Shown: piece after piece, positions 1-7,414 of the stretch
Position numbering within the stretch: the stretch's first letter is position 1
Layout: each line of letters starts with the position of its first letter
Assembly (NCBI GenBank): GCA_021648045.1
Contig: JAKITM010000035.1
Span: 1-22,819 of the forward strand
Length of the DNA: 22,819 nt
Source: Lysobacterales bacterium
GTDB lineage: Bacteria > Pseudomonadota > Gammaproteobacteria > Xanthomonadales > SZUA-36
Direction: 5' to 3'
Translations under genes and position numbers: made by a program
The notes under the pieces: model-generated
The model's input: the letters and a program-made list of their open reading frames with translations, nothing else
Told to the model about the DNA's origin: nothing
The model's database searches: none

Positions 1-18
1 TACATATAAGGATTCAAA

Positions 19-486
19 ATGAAAGGCGACGCTAAAGTTATTGAACATCTCAACCAGGCTCTGTTTAATGAGTTGATTGCGATTAACCAGTATTTTCTAC
101 ATTCACGGATATTCCAGGACTGGGGTCTTCACGCTCTAGCTGAATATGAAAAAGCTGAATCCATCGATGAAATGAAACATGCGGATATTTTAATCGACCG
201 TATTTTATTTCTGGAAGGCATGCCGAATATGCAAAATCTCGGGCGCTTGAGAATCGGTGAAACCACCAAAGAAATGCTTACAGGTGATTTGGCGCTGGAA
301 ATGGATGCCATTCCTGACCTCAAAGCCGGTATTGCCTACTGCGAATCTGTAAGTGATTTCGCCAGTCGCGATCTGTTGCGGTCTATTCTGGTTTCTGAAG
401 AAGAGCATGTTGACTGGCTGGAAACCCAATTGGACTTAATCGAGCGGGTTGGTGAGCAAAACTACCAGCAATCGCAAATTAAGTAA
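19..486 (+). CDS. bfr: Bacterioferritin (heme-containing ferritin)
   Basis: Cytoplasmic iron-storage protein that oxidises Fe(II) at a di-iron ferroxidase centre and stores the mineral inside a 24-subunit shell; subunit pairs share a heme. The 155-residue length is normal for the family. All expected ferroxidase residues are visible: E18, E51, H54, E94, E127 and H130. The heme ligand M52 lies in the motif ESIDEMKHAD. The N-terminus MKGDAKVIEHLNQAL matches the usual bacterioferritin start. The start is backed by an AAGGA ribosome binding site at 8-12, six bases before the ATG. It lies 20 bp upstream of sufT on the same strand, so the two may be co-transcribed and both concern iron. The promoter lies outside the window. 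The full residue set suggests a catalytically competent, heme-binding subunit. Confidence 0.97.
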   Translation: MKGDAKVIEHLNQALFNELIAINQYFLHSRIFQDWGLHALAEYEKAESIDEMKHADILIDRILFLEGMPNMQNLGRLRIGETTKEMLTGDLALEMDAIPDLKAGIAYCESVSDFASRDLLRSILVSEEEHVDWLETQLDLIERVGEQNYQQSQIK

Positions 487-506
487 GTCTGCGTAACGGC
501 TAGATC

Positions 507-1058
507 ATGTATTCACAATCTTCAGAACCGGTCCGCTTCGAGCGCGACTGCGCTGTGGTGATGATTCCCAGTGGCGATCATGTTGAAATTCCTGCGGGTA
601 CACCGGGGTATATCACCCAGTCGCTAGGGGGTTCCTTTACTGTATTTGTTGATGGCAATCTTTTTCGCATAGCGGGTGAAGATGCTGATGCCATTGGTAA
701 ACAGCCTGTGCTGCCACCAAGCCTGGCCGAAGATGCCAGCGACACCGATGTTGAAGCCCTGATGTGGTCGCAGATAGAAACTTGCTATGACCCTGAAATC
801 CCAGTCAATATCGTCGATCTTGGACTCATATATTCGGCTAAGTTGGAACGCACCGGCCCGGGTCATCGTACCGCATATATCCAAATGACCTTGACCGCAC
901 CCGGTTGTGGCATGGGTGAAATTATTGTTGATGATGTGCGTTCAAAAGTTGCCATCATTCCGACCATCGACAGTGTTGAAGTTGAGCTGGTGTTTGATCC
1001 ACCCTGGAATACCCAGATGATGTCGGAAGTCGCTCGGCTTGAAACGGGGATGCTCTAG
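507..1058 (+). CDS. sufT: SufT-type Fe-S cluster maturation factor (DUF59/MIP18 family)
   Basis: Probable cytoplasmic accessory protein for Fe-S cluster assembly or transfer. The 183-residue protein has an N-terminal SufT-specific region (about 1-80) and a C-terminal MIP18/DUF59 domain (about 82-180). Family motifs are clear: DPEIPVNIVDLGLIY beginning at residue 95, the conserved cysteine C134 in TAPGCGMGE, and DPPW at 164-167. In many bacteria sufT lies at the end of a suf operon; here no other suf gene is visible and it follows bfr by only 20 bp, which suggests coupling to iron status. The upstream ribosome binding site is poor, consistent with translation from a shared message. The family assignment is firm; the molecular role is inferred from the family. 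Confidence 0.92.
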   Translation: MYSQSSEPVRFERDCAVVMIPSGDHVEIPAGTPGYITQSLGGSFTVFVDGNLFRIAGEDADAIGKQPVLPPSLAEDASDTDVEALMWSQIETCYDPEIPVNIVDLGLIYSAKLERTGPGHRTAYIQMTLTAPGCGMGEIIVDDVRSKVAIIPTIDSVEVELVFDPPWNTQMMSEVARLETGML

Positions 1059-1104
1059 CCCCTGCCTCAGTAGTTTAATCATTACTGAATAAAAACCAAA
1101 CCTA

Positions 1105-1173
1105 TCTCGCAAAGACGCAGAGATCGCAAAGAAATGCATATGCTAACTTGGCGGTCTCTGCGTCTCTGCGAGA
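1105..1173. repeat. Long imperfect inverted repeat downstream of sufT
   Basis: Two 23-nt arms (1105-1127 and 1151-1173) are reverse complements at 21 of 23 positions and are separated by a 23-nt spacer. One of the two mismatches could form a G-U pair in RNA. The arms carry the motif GACGCAGAGA. The structure lies 47 bp after the sufT stop. No clean T-tract directly follows, although GCTAAGTTTTTTATTTA lies a few bases on, so it could work as a terminator or RNA-stabilising hairpin. Its composition and symmetry also resemble dispersed REP-like palindromic units. Only one copy is visible here. Confidence 0.7.
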
Positions 1174-1227
1174 GCTAAGTTTTTTATTTATATTCTTCGT
1201 TTTTACCCTCAAAGTTTTACTTACTGC

Positions 1228-1233
1228 TATAAT
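1228..1233 (+). promoter_or_regulatory. Extended -10 promoter element for the riboswitch/btuB transcript
   Basis: A perfect TATAAT preceded by TGC forms an extended -10 element. No good -35 hexamer stands at 16-18 bp, which extended -10 promoters can tolerate. Transcription would begin near 1240, immediately before the 8-bp hairpin and the cobalamin aptamer. Confidence 0.55.
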
Positions 1234-1240
1234 CCCCGTC

Positions 1241-1259
1241 CCGGCAGCTAGGCTGCCGG
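1241..1259 (+). repeat. Perfect hairpin at the 5' end of the btuB leader
   Basis: CCGGCAGC (1241-1248) and GCTGCCGG (1252-1259) form a perfect 8-bp GC-rich stem with a 3-nt TAG loop. It lies at the predicted transcription start and ends two bases before the first aptamer stem. It may protect the 5' end of the mRNA or help fold the aptamer; it is not a canonical part of cobalamin riboswitches. There is no T-tract after it, so it is not a terminator. Confidence 0.55.
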
Positions 1260-1261
1260 AC

Positions 1262-1455
1262 AAGTTTCAGGTGATGCCTGCTCAGCAATGAGTTTGAGCA
1301 GCATTGAAACGGGAAGCCGGTTAAAGTCCGGCACTGCCCCCGCAACGGTAAGCGAGGATGCGATACTTCAGAAATTATTTTCTGGCCGCTGGATTCATCT
1401 GGGAAGGCGTATCGCAGAACCATTAATCGCAAGTCCGGAGACCGGCCTGAATTTT
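1262..1455 (+). promoter_or_regulatory. Cobalamin (adenosylcobalamin-type) riboswitch aptamer
   Basis: The conserved core is recognisable in order: CAGGTGATGCC, ACGGGAAGCCGGT, the segment CACTGCCCCCGCAACGGTAA, a B12-box-like CTGGGAAGGCG around 1409-1419, and AAGTCCGGAGACCGGCC at 1431-1447. The closing P1 stem can be drawn between about 1262-1271 and 1446-1455, including CAGG with CCTG. It precedes btuB, the expected target: high intracellular cobalamin should repress receptor synthesis. Open reading frames across this stretch are products of the RNA element and are not reported as genes. Confidence 0.95.
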
Positions 1456-1552
1456 ATTGAACGGCAAATCGCGGCGGGCGATTTTGGTCAGTTATTCTGC
1501 CCAAATCTTCCTCCCACTTGCCAATCGCGGGTGAGCGTAACGGAGGATTTCC
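1456..1552 (+). promoter_or_regulatory. Riboswitch expression platform with btuB Shine-Dalgarno sequestration
   Basis: The btuB ribosome binding site GGAGGA (1542-1547) lies five bases before the ATG. An exact complement TCCTCC is present at 1509-1514, so a ligand-dependent fold could hide the site. A competing hairpin AAATCGC/GCGATTT (1466-1472 and 1478-1484) precedes it; its 3' arm can instead pair with AATCGC at 1523-1528, giving a plausible switch. No hairpin plus long T-run is seen, so control of translation is favoured over termination. Pairings were read by eye, not folded. Confidence 0.6.
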
Positions 1553-3367
1553 ATGAAAACCACTACCCTTAAAATATTACCAGCCTCGGTGCTGGCGTTT
1601 GTATGTTTCCCTGTATTATCTTTACAGGCAGAAGAATTATCGAATCAACAAAGTTATACCAGCGAGACCTTGCTGGTCACAGCATCGCGGCTGGAGGAGT
1701 CCACGACTGATACCCTCGCCAGTGTGAGTGTTATCGATCGTACTGCCATCGAACTATCGCAAGCCCCCGACCTGCTGGAATTGCTACGCCTGCAAACCGG
1801 TATTGATATCGTCCGTTCAGGGCCGGCAGGTACACAAACCAGTTTATTTATGCGCGGCACCAATTCCAATCACACCCTGGTGCTAATTGATGGTGTGCGG
1901 GTAAATTCGACCAACACCGGATCCTTGGCTTGGGAAAACTTACCACTGGCACAAATTGAACGCATCGAAATCGTGCGCGGACCACGCGCCAGTTTTTACG
2001 GAGCTGATGCGATTGGCGGGGTAATTCAGATATTTACCCGTGAAGCAAACCGGGTAAGTAGTCGCCTGAGTTATGGGAGTTTTGGCAGCAAAGAAGTCAG
2101 CGCCTCGGTGGGCTACCATCAGGACGACAGCGCTTTTAGCATGACCGCCGACTGGCGCGACAGCGATGGGTTTTCTGCTCAAAATCAGAATGGCTTCGCC
2201 TATGATCCCGACAAAGACGGTTTTAATACTTGGAATGTTTCCCTGCGCGGTCGTTACAATGTGACCGAGGGTAGCTCTCTCCGCTATAGTTTGTTGTATA
2301 CCGACAATGAAAATGAATTTGACCAGGGTATTTCCGACTCCCAGCAACGAGTCCTTGGTCTGAGTTGGAGTTTTTGCAACAGTTGTAATTTACAGCAGTC
2401 ACTCAACTTAGGTTATACCAAGGACAATCTGAACACCCAGACAGCCTTTGGTGCCAGCGCATTGACCAGTGATCATTTATCTGCTGATTGGCAGGGGCGT
2501 TTAGATCTAGGCCAACAGCAACTGACCTTCGGGCTTGATGTTGATAGCGAAAGTGGTCGCAACCGGGGTAATTACAATAACAGCCGAAACAATATTGCGG
2601 CCTATACAGGGCTGGATATTGAAACCAACTTTGGTGAAGGGCAGTTTGCCCTACGCCTGGACGACAGCAGTGACTATGGCAGTAATTTCAGCGGCAGTGC
2701 AGCATGGGGACTGGCGCTGGGAGAGAATTTAAAGCTCATCGCCAGCTATGGCACAGCATATCGTGCACCGACCATGAATGAGCTTTACTCTCCGGGCTTT
2801 TTTGGCTTGTTCGCTGGCAACCCCAATCTAAATGCTGAAACCTCAGATTCTGCAGAGTTAGCATTGCGTTGGAATATTTCCAGCCGTCAAAACCTGAATG
2901 TTAGTTTGTTCAGCACTAGAATTGATGATCTGATTGCTTTTGCCGGGGTGGATTTTCAAGCTATCAATATTAACCAAGCTGAGATTGAAGGTCTGGAAGC
3001 AGAATATTCGGTACAAACCCAAAATTGGCAATTTACGGTGAATGGCACTCTACAGGACACCGAAAATAAATCCACGGGTGCTGAATTACTGCGTCGCCCG
3101 CAACAAAAATATAGCCTGGTCCTAGATCGGCACTGGGATAACGGTGCGTGGCTGGGAGCAGAAGTATTCTATAGCGGCAAACGCGAAGACTTCGGTGCCA
3201 CACTTGCCAGTTACTCCTTACTGAATTTGCGCGCCGGGATGCCTTTGGGGCATAGTTTCCGTGTTGAGGCTAGAGTGGAAAATGTCCTAGATGAGTTTTA
3301 CCAACCGGCCTTCGGTTTTAATGCAGCGGATCGCGCATACTTTATCAGCATTAACTGGCAGCAGTAA
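1553..3367 (+). CDS. btuB: TonB-dependent vitamin B12 outer-membrane receptor
   Basis: Outer-membrane beta-barrel that binds cobalamin and imports it using TonB energy. The 604 residues are close to E. coli BtuB. A signal peptide spans about 1-26 (MKTTTLKILPASVLAFVCF onward, cleavage near LQA-EE). It is followed by a TonB-box-like ETLLVTASR. The plug (about 45-165) contains FMRGTNSNHTLVLIDGVRV and RGPRASFYGADAIGGVIQIF, both typical of BtuB. The rest is barrel, with TonB-receptor motifs such as YGTAYRAPTMNELYSP and NPNLNAETSDSAELALRW. A two-cysteine loop (FCNSCN) is present. The barrel ends in SINWQQ instead of the usual terminal aromatic residue. The upstream cobalamin riboswitch independently supports specificity. 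No btuCDF genes are nearby. Confidence 0.95.
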   Translation: MKTTTLKILPASVLAFVCFPVLSLQAEELSNQQSYTSETLLVTASRLEESTTDTLASVSVIDRTAIELSQAPDLLELLRLQTGIDIVRSGPAGTQTSLFMRGTNSNHTLVLIDGVRVNSTNTGSLAWENLPLAQIERIEIVRGPRASFYGADAIGGVIQIFTREANRVSSRLSYGSFGSKEVSASVGYHQDDSAFSMTADWRDSDGFSAQNQNGFAYDPDKDGFNTWNVSLRGRYNVTEGSSLRYSLLYTDNENEFDQGISDSQQRVLGLSWSFCNSCNLQQSLNLGYTKDNLNTQTAFGASALTSDHLSADWQGRLDLGQQQLTFGLDVDSESGRNRGNYNNSRNNIAAYTGLDIETNFGEGQFALRLDDSSDYGSNFSGSAAWGLALGENLKLIASYGTAYRAPTMNELYSPGFFGLFAGNPNLNAETSDSAELALRWNISSRQNLNVSLFSTRIDDLIAFAGVDFQAININQAEIEGLEAEYSVQTQNWQFTVNGTLQDTENKSTGAELLRRPQQKYSLVLDRHWDNGAWLGAEVFYSGKREDFGATLASYSLLNLRAGMPLGHSFRVEARVENVLDEFYQPAFGFNAADRAYFISINWQQ

Positions 3368-3380
3368 TCAACAAAGCCGA

Positions 3381-3412
3381 GCACGGTACCTTCAGGTACC
3401 GTGCCCTTATTA
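3381..3412 (+). terminator. Terminator-like hairpin after btuB
   Basis: GCACGGTACC (3381-3390) and GGTACCGTGC (3395-3404) form a perfect 10-bp stem with a TTCA tetraloop, starting 13 bp after the btuB stop. The following CCTTATTATT is only moderately T-rich. It separates btuB from apbE and suggests apbE has its own promoter. Confidence 0.75.
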
Positions 3413-3458
3413 TTGCAGTAAAATAGGTCGAACTAACTTCAGCACATGGCCTATATAG

Positions 3459-4535
3459 ATGTTTAAGAAAAGCATAGTTTTTATTACTTTGATTTGCTCG
3501 CTCAGTGCCTGTCAAAAACCTGTAGAGTATGCCCAGTTTTATATTTTCGGTACTCTAGTTGATATTACCCTTGCCGATGTAGATAAGGTGGAGGCGCAAC
3601 AAATATTGGCGCAGGTGCAGCAGGACTTACAACAGATGCATAATGACTGGCACCCTTGGGAGCCGGGAATGCTGGTAGATATTAACCGGGCGTTTGCCGA
3701 AGGTCGTTGCGCACCCTTAGACCAGAAACTAAAAGAATTAATTGTCGCTTCACAAACGCTGGAAAAGCAGACCGGTGGTAGCTTCAATGCAGGTATTGGT
3801 GGCTTAGTTTCGCTCTGGGGCTTTCATACTTCCGACTATCCAATTCATACACCACCACCCTCAACGGCTGCCATCGATAAATGGCTGCAATTCCAGCCGA
3901 GCACACAAAGTGTGTACTTTCAGGGTGATAGTGTTTGTAGTAGCAATCCGGCTACTCAGCTGGATTTTGGGGGTATTGCCAAGGGCTATGCGGTAGACCT
4001 TATTGTCGACAAACTAAAAGCCGCTGGTGTGGGTGCGGCTATTGTGAACACCGGTGGAGACTTGCGCGCTTATTCTCAAGTTGAGCGCCAGTATTGGCAT
4101 ATCGCTGTTCGCCATCCCCAACAAGGTTTAATAGGCTTGATTGAAATCACTGCGGACGATGCTGTGTTCACATCGGGCAATTATCAGCGCTATGTTGAGC
4201 ATCAAGGCCAGCGATATGCACATATTCTGGACCCTCGTACTGGTAGGCCGGTTAGTGATATTGTTTCAGTTACGGTATTGGCTAGTAGTGGTTTACAAGC
4301 CGATGCTGCGGCAACGGCACTAATGGTTGCCGGACTGAAGGGTTGGCATGAATTATCCAAAAGCTTGCAATTGGAAGCTGTGTTGGTGGTTGATGAAGCT
4401 GGGAAACTCTATATGACCCCAGCGATGGATGCCCGACTGGCATTGTATGAGCCTGATGAGGACGAAATTGCAGAGGTGGAAACAAACACTGAGAAAACCG
4501 CCAAAGTCGGTTGGGAAATTGAAATAGTAAAATAA
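3459..4535 (+). CDS. apbE: ApbE-family FAD:protein FMN transferase, lipoprotein
   Basis: Attaches FMN covalently to a Thr/Ser of target flavoproteins (typically NqrB/NqrC, RnfD/RnfG or related redox proteins), using FAD and Mg2+ on the periplasmic side of the inner membrane. The 358-residue protein begins with a lipoprotein signal whose lipobox is LSAC with C18, so it should be membrane-anchored. ApbE motifs are intact: GGSFNAGIGGLVSLWGF, DFGGIAKGYAVD, NTGGDLRAY, HILDPRTGRPVSD, and ADAAATALMVAG near the metal site. No nqr or rnf gene is in the window, so the target is elsewhere. The C-terminal 25 residues are acidic and outside the core. The ribosome binding site is poor, but the lipoprotein signal fits the chosen start. 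Confidence 0.93.
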   Translation: MFKKSIVFITLICSLSACQKPVEYAQFYIFGTLVDITLADVDKVEAQQILAQVQQDLQQMHNDWHPWEPGMLVDINRAFAEGRCAPLDQKLKELIVASQTLEKQTGGSFNAGIGGLVSLWGFHTSDYPIHTPPPSTAAIDKWLQFQPSTQSVYFQGDSVCSSNPATQLDFGGIAKGYAVDLIVDKLKAAGVGAAIVNTGGDLRAYSQVERQYWHIAVRHPQQGLIGLIEITADDAVFTSGNYQRYVEHQGQRYAHILDPRTGRPVSDIVSVTVLASSGLQADAAATALMVAGLKGWHELSKSLQLEAVLVVDEAGKLYMTPAMDARLALYEPDEDEIAEVETNTEKTAKVGWEIEIVK

Positions 4536-4540
4536 GTTTG

Positions 4541-4570
4541 CCCGGGTGGAGAGACTACCCGGGTATTATT
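4541..4570. terminator. Hairpin between convergent apbE and fadE
   Basis: CCCGGGTGG (4541-4549) and CTACCCGGG (4555-4563) form a 9-bp stem (one G-T wobble) with an AGAGA loop, followed by TATTATTT. It lies five bases after the apbE stop and between two genes that face each other, so it probably terminates apbE and possibly fadE too. The T-tract is better for apbE. Confidence 0.75.
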
Positions 4571-4598
4571 TGCACAATAGCTGTACGGTAATAACGAC

Positions 4599-7061
4599 TT
4601 ATGCGGCGTTGGCTTTTTCCCTAGGCAAAGCTTGTGCTGCTTTAATTTCACTATGATCGAAATCATCCACTGCAATAACTTCCAGGCGCAAGGCACGAGC
4701 CTGCTTGAGGATTACTGCTTCATCTTGAGTAATCAGATTTTGCAGCATGGCATTCTGTAAGCGTTCTTCCCAGGTAAGACCTTCAATAGCCGCGCTGCGG
4801 ATTGCCTTGATGAATTTTTTCTCTACAGATGCAGCGGCAATAATGATGGGTAATGCAGTTTCCATTTTACCTATCGGGTGGCCTGCACGATCGGATGTAT
4901 ATAAGTTACTGCAAAGGCGGTCGCGGCTTTCAGAGGGTGTCATTAATAATTCGGCAACTTTAGTGCCGAGCTTATCAGAAGGCAGTTTTTGGCGAGCACC
5001 TAAGGGCATCACCAGCAATTTCAAAGCGAAGCCGACTGCAGGGTTCGGGAAGTTATCGACAATTCCCCGCATTGCTTCTTGTAAGCGGTAGAGGGTATCT
5101 TGCATTGACCATTGCAGTAATGGCAGGTCTGCAGCAGGGCGGCCTTCATCTTCAAAGCGTTTAAGGATGGCAGAACCAATATACAAGTGTGAAAGCATGT
5201 CACCCAGGCGGGCAGACAGGCGTTCTTTGCGTTTTAATTCCGCACCGAGAGACAACAGGGTGGTATCGGCAAGAAAGGCGAAAGCTGCGCTGTAGCGACT
5301 GAGCTGCTGGTAGTAATGGGCGGTTGCAGAGCCTGTAGGTGCTTTAGCTAGACGGCTGCCGCTGAGTCCCAGCACCAATGAACGAACGGCATTGCTAACG
5401 GTGAAGCCAATATGACCAAACAGCAGTTTGTCGAATGTATCCAGGCGTTGTTCATGGTCTTCAATCGTGGCTGCTTCCATTTCCTTGAGCACATAGGGGT
5501 GGCAGCGAATCGCACCTTGGCCAAAGATAATCATTGAGCGGGTAAGGATGTTTGCGCCTTCAACCGTGATGCCAACAGGCACACCTTGCCACATTCGCCC
5601 AAGGTAGTTTTTTGGGCCGAGAATAATACCCTTGCCGCCGTGCACATCCATTGCATCCTGAATGATTTGGCGGGTTAGTTCGGTGGTGTGATACTTGGCA
5701 ATTGCAGAAGGTACCGATGGTTTTTCACCGTGATCAACCGCGACAGCAGTGGCTTTTGAGAGCGCGCTGACGGTATAAGTATTGCCGCCAATGCGTGCTA
5801 GGGCTTCCTGCACACCTTCAAATTTACCCACCGGCTGGTTGAACTGAGTACGGATACGGGTATATGCCCCTGAAGTTAGGGCTGCGGTTTTAGCACTACC
5901 TGTAGCACCTGCTGGTAAGGATATGGCTCTACCAACGGATAAACATTCGACCAGCATAGCCCAGCCGTGGCCAGCCATTTCCGGCCCACCAATGATGGTG
6001 TCTAGGGGAACAAAAAGATCTTTTCCGCGTACAGGCCCATTTGAAAACGGGACATTTAAAGGCAGGTGGCGGCGGCCGATATCCAGCCCTTTAAGATCTG
6101 AGGGGATCATGTTCAGGGTAATGCCGAGTTCTTTTTTATCTCCCAGTAGTCCGTCTGGATCATACATCTGGAAGGCGATGCCTATCAGCGTGGCATCCGG
6201 TGCCATAGTGATATAGCGTTTGTCGAAATTCATTCGCAGGCCAAGCACGGTTTTGCCTTTCCACTTGCCCTTGCAGACCACCCCGGAATCGGGGATCGAG
6301 GTAGCATCAGATCCGGCTTCCGGCCCGGTCAGGCCAAAGCAGGGGATTTCCTCACCTTTTGCCAGGCGTGGAAGATAGTAGTTTTTTTGTTCATCAGTGC
6401 CGTATTTCAAAATCAGCTCTGCCGGGCCGAGGGAGTTTGGTACGGAAACCAGAGTGTTAGCAACACCGCTTACGGTTGATATTTTTCCAAGTACAGCCCG
6501 ATGCGCCAATGCTGAAAAGCCCAGGCCGCCGTATTCTTTGGGGATGATCATGCCTAAAAAGCGGTGGTCCCTAATATACTGCCAACCCTCAGGGCTTAAA
6601 TCGGCCTCTATATGGGTAATATCCCATTCGTTGATTAAGTCACAGAAACCCTCAACCGGTCCGTCCAGGAAAGCTTGTTCTTCGGGGGTTAGCTTGGGGG
6701 TTTGGGTATCCAGTAGCTTTTTCCAGTCTGGGTTACCGGTGAACAAATCACCTTCCCAGCCCACCGTGCCCGCATCGAGGGCAATTTTTTCGGTGTTTGA
6801 CAGCTTGGGTGTCATTTTGCGGTAAATTTTCAGGAACGGAGCAGACAACCACTGTTGTCGCATAGCCGTATTATTCAGGAAAATAGCGGCTCCCCCAAAA
6901 ACAATTGCCAGTAACCAGAAGCTAAAGTGCCCAAGGCCACCACTAATCGCGAACAGGGCAATCACTGCAGCAATAGCCAGCGACCAGGTTTGCAGGCTGG
7001 TAGCCAGAAAGGCCGCAATTAAGGAGACTGCGAGCAGACTAAGAAACATTGTTAAAAGCAT
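4599..7061 (-). CDS. fadE: FadE-type membrane-associated acyl-CoA dehydrogenase
   Basis: Catalyses the first step of fatty-acid beta-oxidation, acyl-CoA to trans-2-enoyl-CoA, with FAD. At 820 residues it matches the long FadE class (E. coli FadE is about 814) and not ordinary 380-residue dehydrogenases. Residues 1-65 hold two or three hydrophobic segments that would anchor it to the inner membrane. The dehydrogenase core (about 120-540) contains KEYGGLGFSALAHRAVLGKI, CFGLTGPEAGSDATSIPD, DVHGGKGIILGPKNYLGRMW and GITVEGANILTRSM. The C-terminal 280 residues are the FadE-specific extension. The ATG at 7061 is supported by AGGA seven bases upstream, favouring it over the internal Met five codons in. 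A good sigma-70 promoter precedes it. No other fad gene is adjacent. Confidence 0.95.
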   Translation of the reverse strand: MLLTMFLSLLAVSLIAAFLATSLQTWSLAIAAVIALFAISGGLGHFSFWLLAIVFGGAAIFLNNTAMRQQWLSAPFLKIYRKMTPKLSNTEKIALDAGTVGWEGDLFTGNPDWKKLLDTQTPKLTPEEQAFLDGPVEGFCDLINEWDITHIEADLSPEGWQYIRDHRFLGMIIPKEYGGLGFSALAHRAVLGKISTVSGVANTLVSVPNSLGPAELILKYGTDEQKNYYLPRLAKGEEIPCFGLTGPEAGSDATSIPDSGVVCKGKWKGKTVLGLRMNFDKRYITMAPDATLIGIAFQMYDPDGLLGDKKELGITLNMIPSDLKGLDIGRRHLPLNVPFSNGPVRGKDLFVPLDTIIGGPEMAGHGWAMLVECLSVGRAISLPAGATGSAKTAALTSGAYTRIRTQFNQPVGKFEGVQEALARIGGNTYTVSALSKATAVAVDHGEKPSVPSAIAKYHTTELTRQIIQDAMDVHGGKGIILGPKNYLGRMWQGVPVGITVEGANILTRSMIIFGQGAIRCHPYVLKEMEAATIEDHEQRLDTFDKLLFGHIGFTVSNAVRSLVLGLSGSRLAKAPTGSATAHYYQQLSRYSAAFAFLADTTLLSLGAELKRKERLSARLGDMLSHLYIGSAILKRFEDEGRPAADLPLLQWSMQDTLYRLQEAMRGIVDNFPNPAVGFALKLLVMPLGARQKLPSDKLGTKVAELLMTPSESRDRLCSNLYTSDRAGHPIGKMETALPIIIAAASVEKKFIKAIRSAAIEGLTWEERLQNAMLQNLITQDEAVILKQARALRLEVIAVDDFDHSEIKAAQALPREKANAA

Positions 7062-7155
7062 GGCTTTATCCTATAAAACTTATCATCACATTAAAGCTAA
7101 TTCGACGGCCTGAAATCAGTTGATTCCCATACCACTTGCAGCTTGATAATATTTA

Positions 7156-7184
7156 ATTATGGTCTGCTCGGTTTTGCTTGTCAA
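7156..7184 (-). promoter_or_regulatory. Sigma-70 promoter for fadE
   Basis: On the minus strand, consensus TTGACA (7184-7179) is followed after exactly 17 bp by CATAAT (7161-7156). Transcription would start near 7149, giving an untranslated leader of about 88 nt before the fadE ATG. This is the clearest element in the 353-bp gap between fadE and the GT41 gene (7062-7414). The gap also holds the abutting palindrome and a weaker promoter for the rightward gene, and I see no further gene in it. Confidence 0.7.
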
Positions 7185-7197
7185 TACGCTTGCGTAT
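7184..7197. promoter_or_regulatory. Palindrome abutting the fadE -35 element (possible operator)
   Basis: ATACGC-TT-GCGTAT is a perfect 6-2-6 inverted repeat that shares its first base with the fadE -35 hexamer. Position and symmetry fit a dimeric regulator site. It does not match my recollection of the E. coli FadR operator or the Pseudomonas PsrA site, so I cannot name the regulator. A 14-bp palindrome can also arise by chance. Confidence 0.4.
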
Positions 7198-7371
7198 GGT
7201 GATTTTAAAGTGGATTAAAAACAAGCGGATAGGCGTGCTGGAATAGCTGAGCTTTTTTGTGTTTTACCTTTATCAGCAATACAAAGCTGGCAAGTTCGAG
7301 AGTCCAGCATCAATTTTGGATATTTTTAAGTATTTCTAGACTTTGGTGTCATCAGCGCTGGTCTAATCCTA

Positions 7372-7400
7372 TTGACAGCAACAGCGGTGCTAGCCACAAT
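7372..7400 (+). promoter_or_regulatory. Putative sigma-70 promoter for the GT41-tetR pair
   Basis: Consensus TTGACA (7372-7377) is followed after 17 bp by CACAAT (7395-7400), a mediocre -10. The start would be near 7407, leaving only eight bases before the first ATG (7415) but about 32 before the in-frame ATG at 7439. This makes the later start plausible. Confidence 0.45.
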
Positions 7401-7414
7401 CTTACCCATGCCTG

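Noticed and set aside
1288..1572. Open frame of 94 codons on the plus strand upstream of btuB
   Set aside because: It lies across the cobalamin aptamer and expression platform and has no protein-like features; the RNA element explains the conservation.
1940..2347. 135-codon minus-strand open frame inside btuB
   Set aside because: It mirrors BtuB plug and barrel coding sequence; no start signal or recognisable protein character.
3459..4535. apbE as part of a btuB cobalamin uptake operon
   Set aside because: A perfect 10-bp terminator-like hairpin separates the two and ApbE acts on flavoproteins; the proximity looks incidental.
5923..6825. Plus-strand open frames (97 and 142 codons) within fadE
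   Set aside because: They are antisense to well-conserved FadE motifs and have no independent ribosome binding site or family features.
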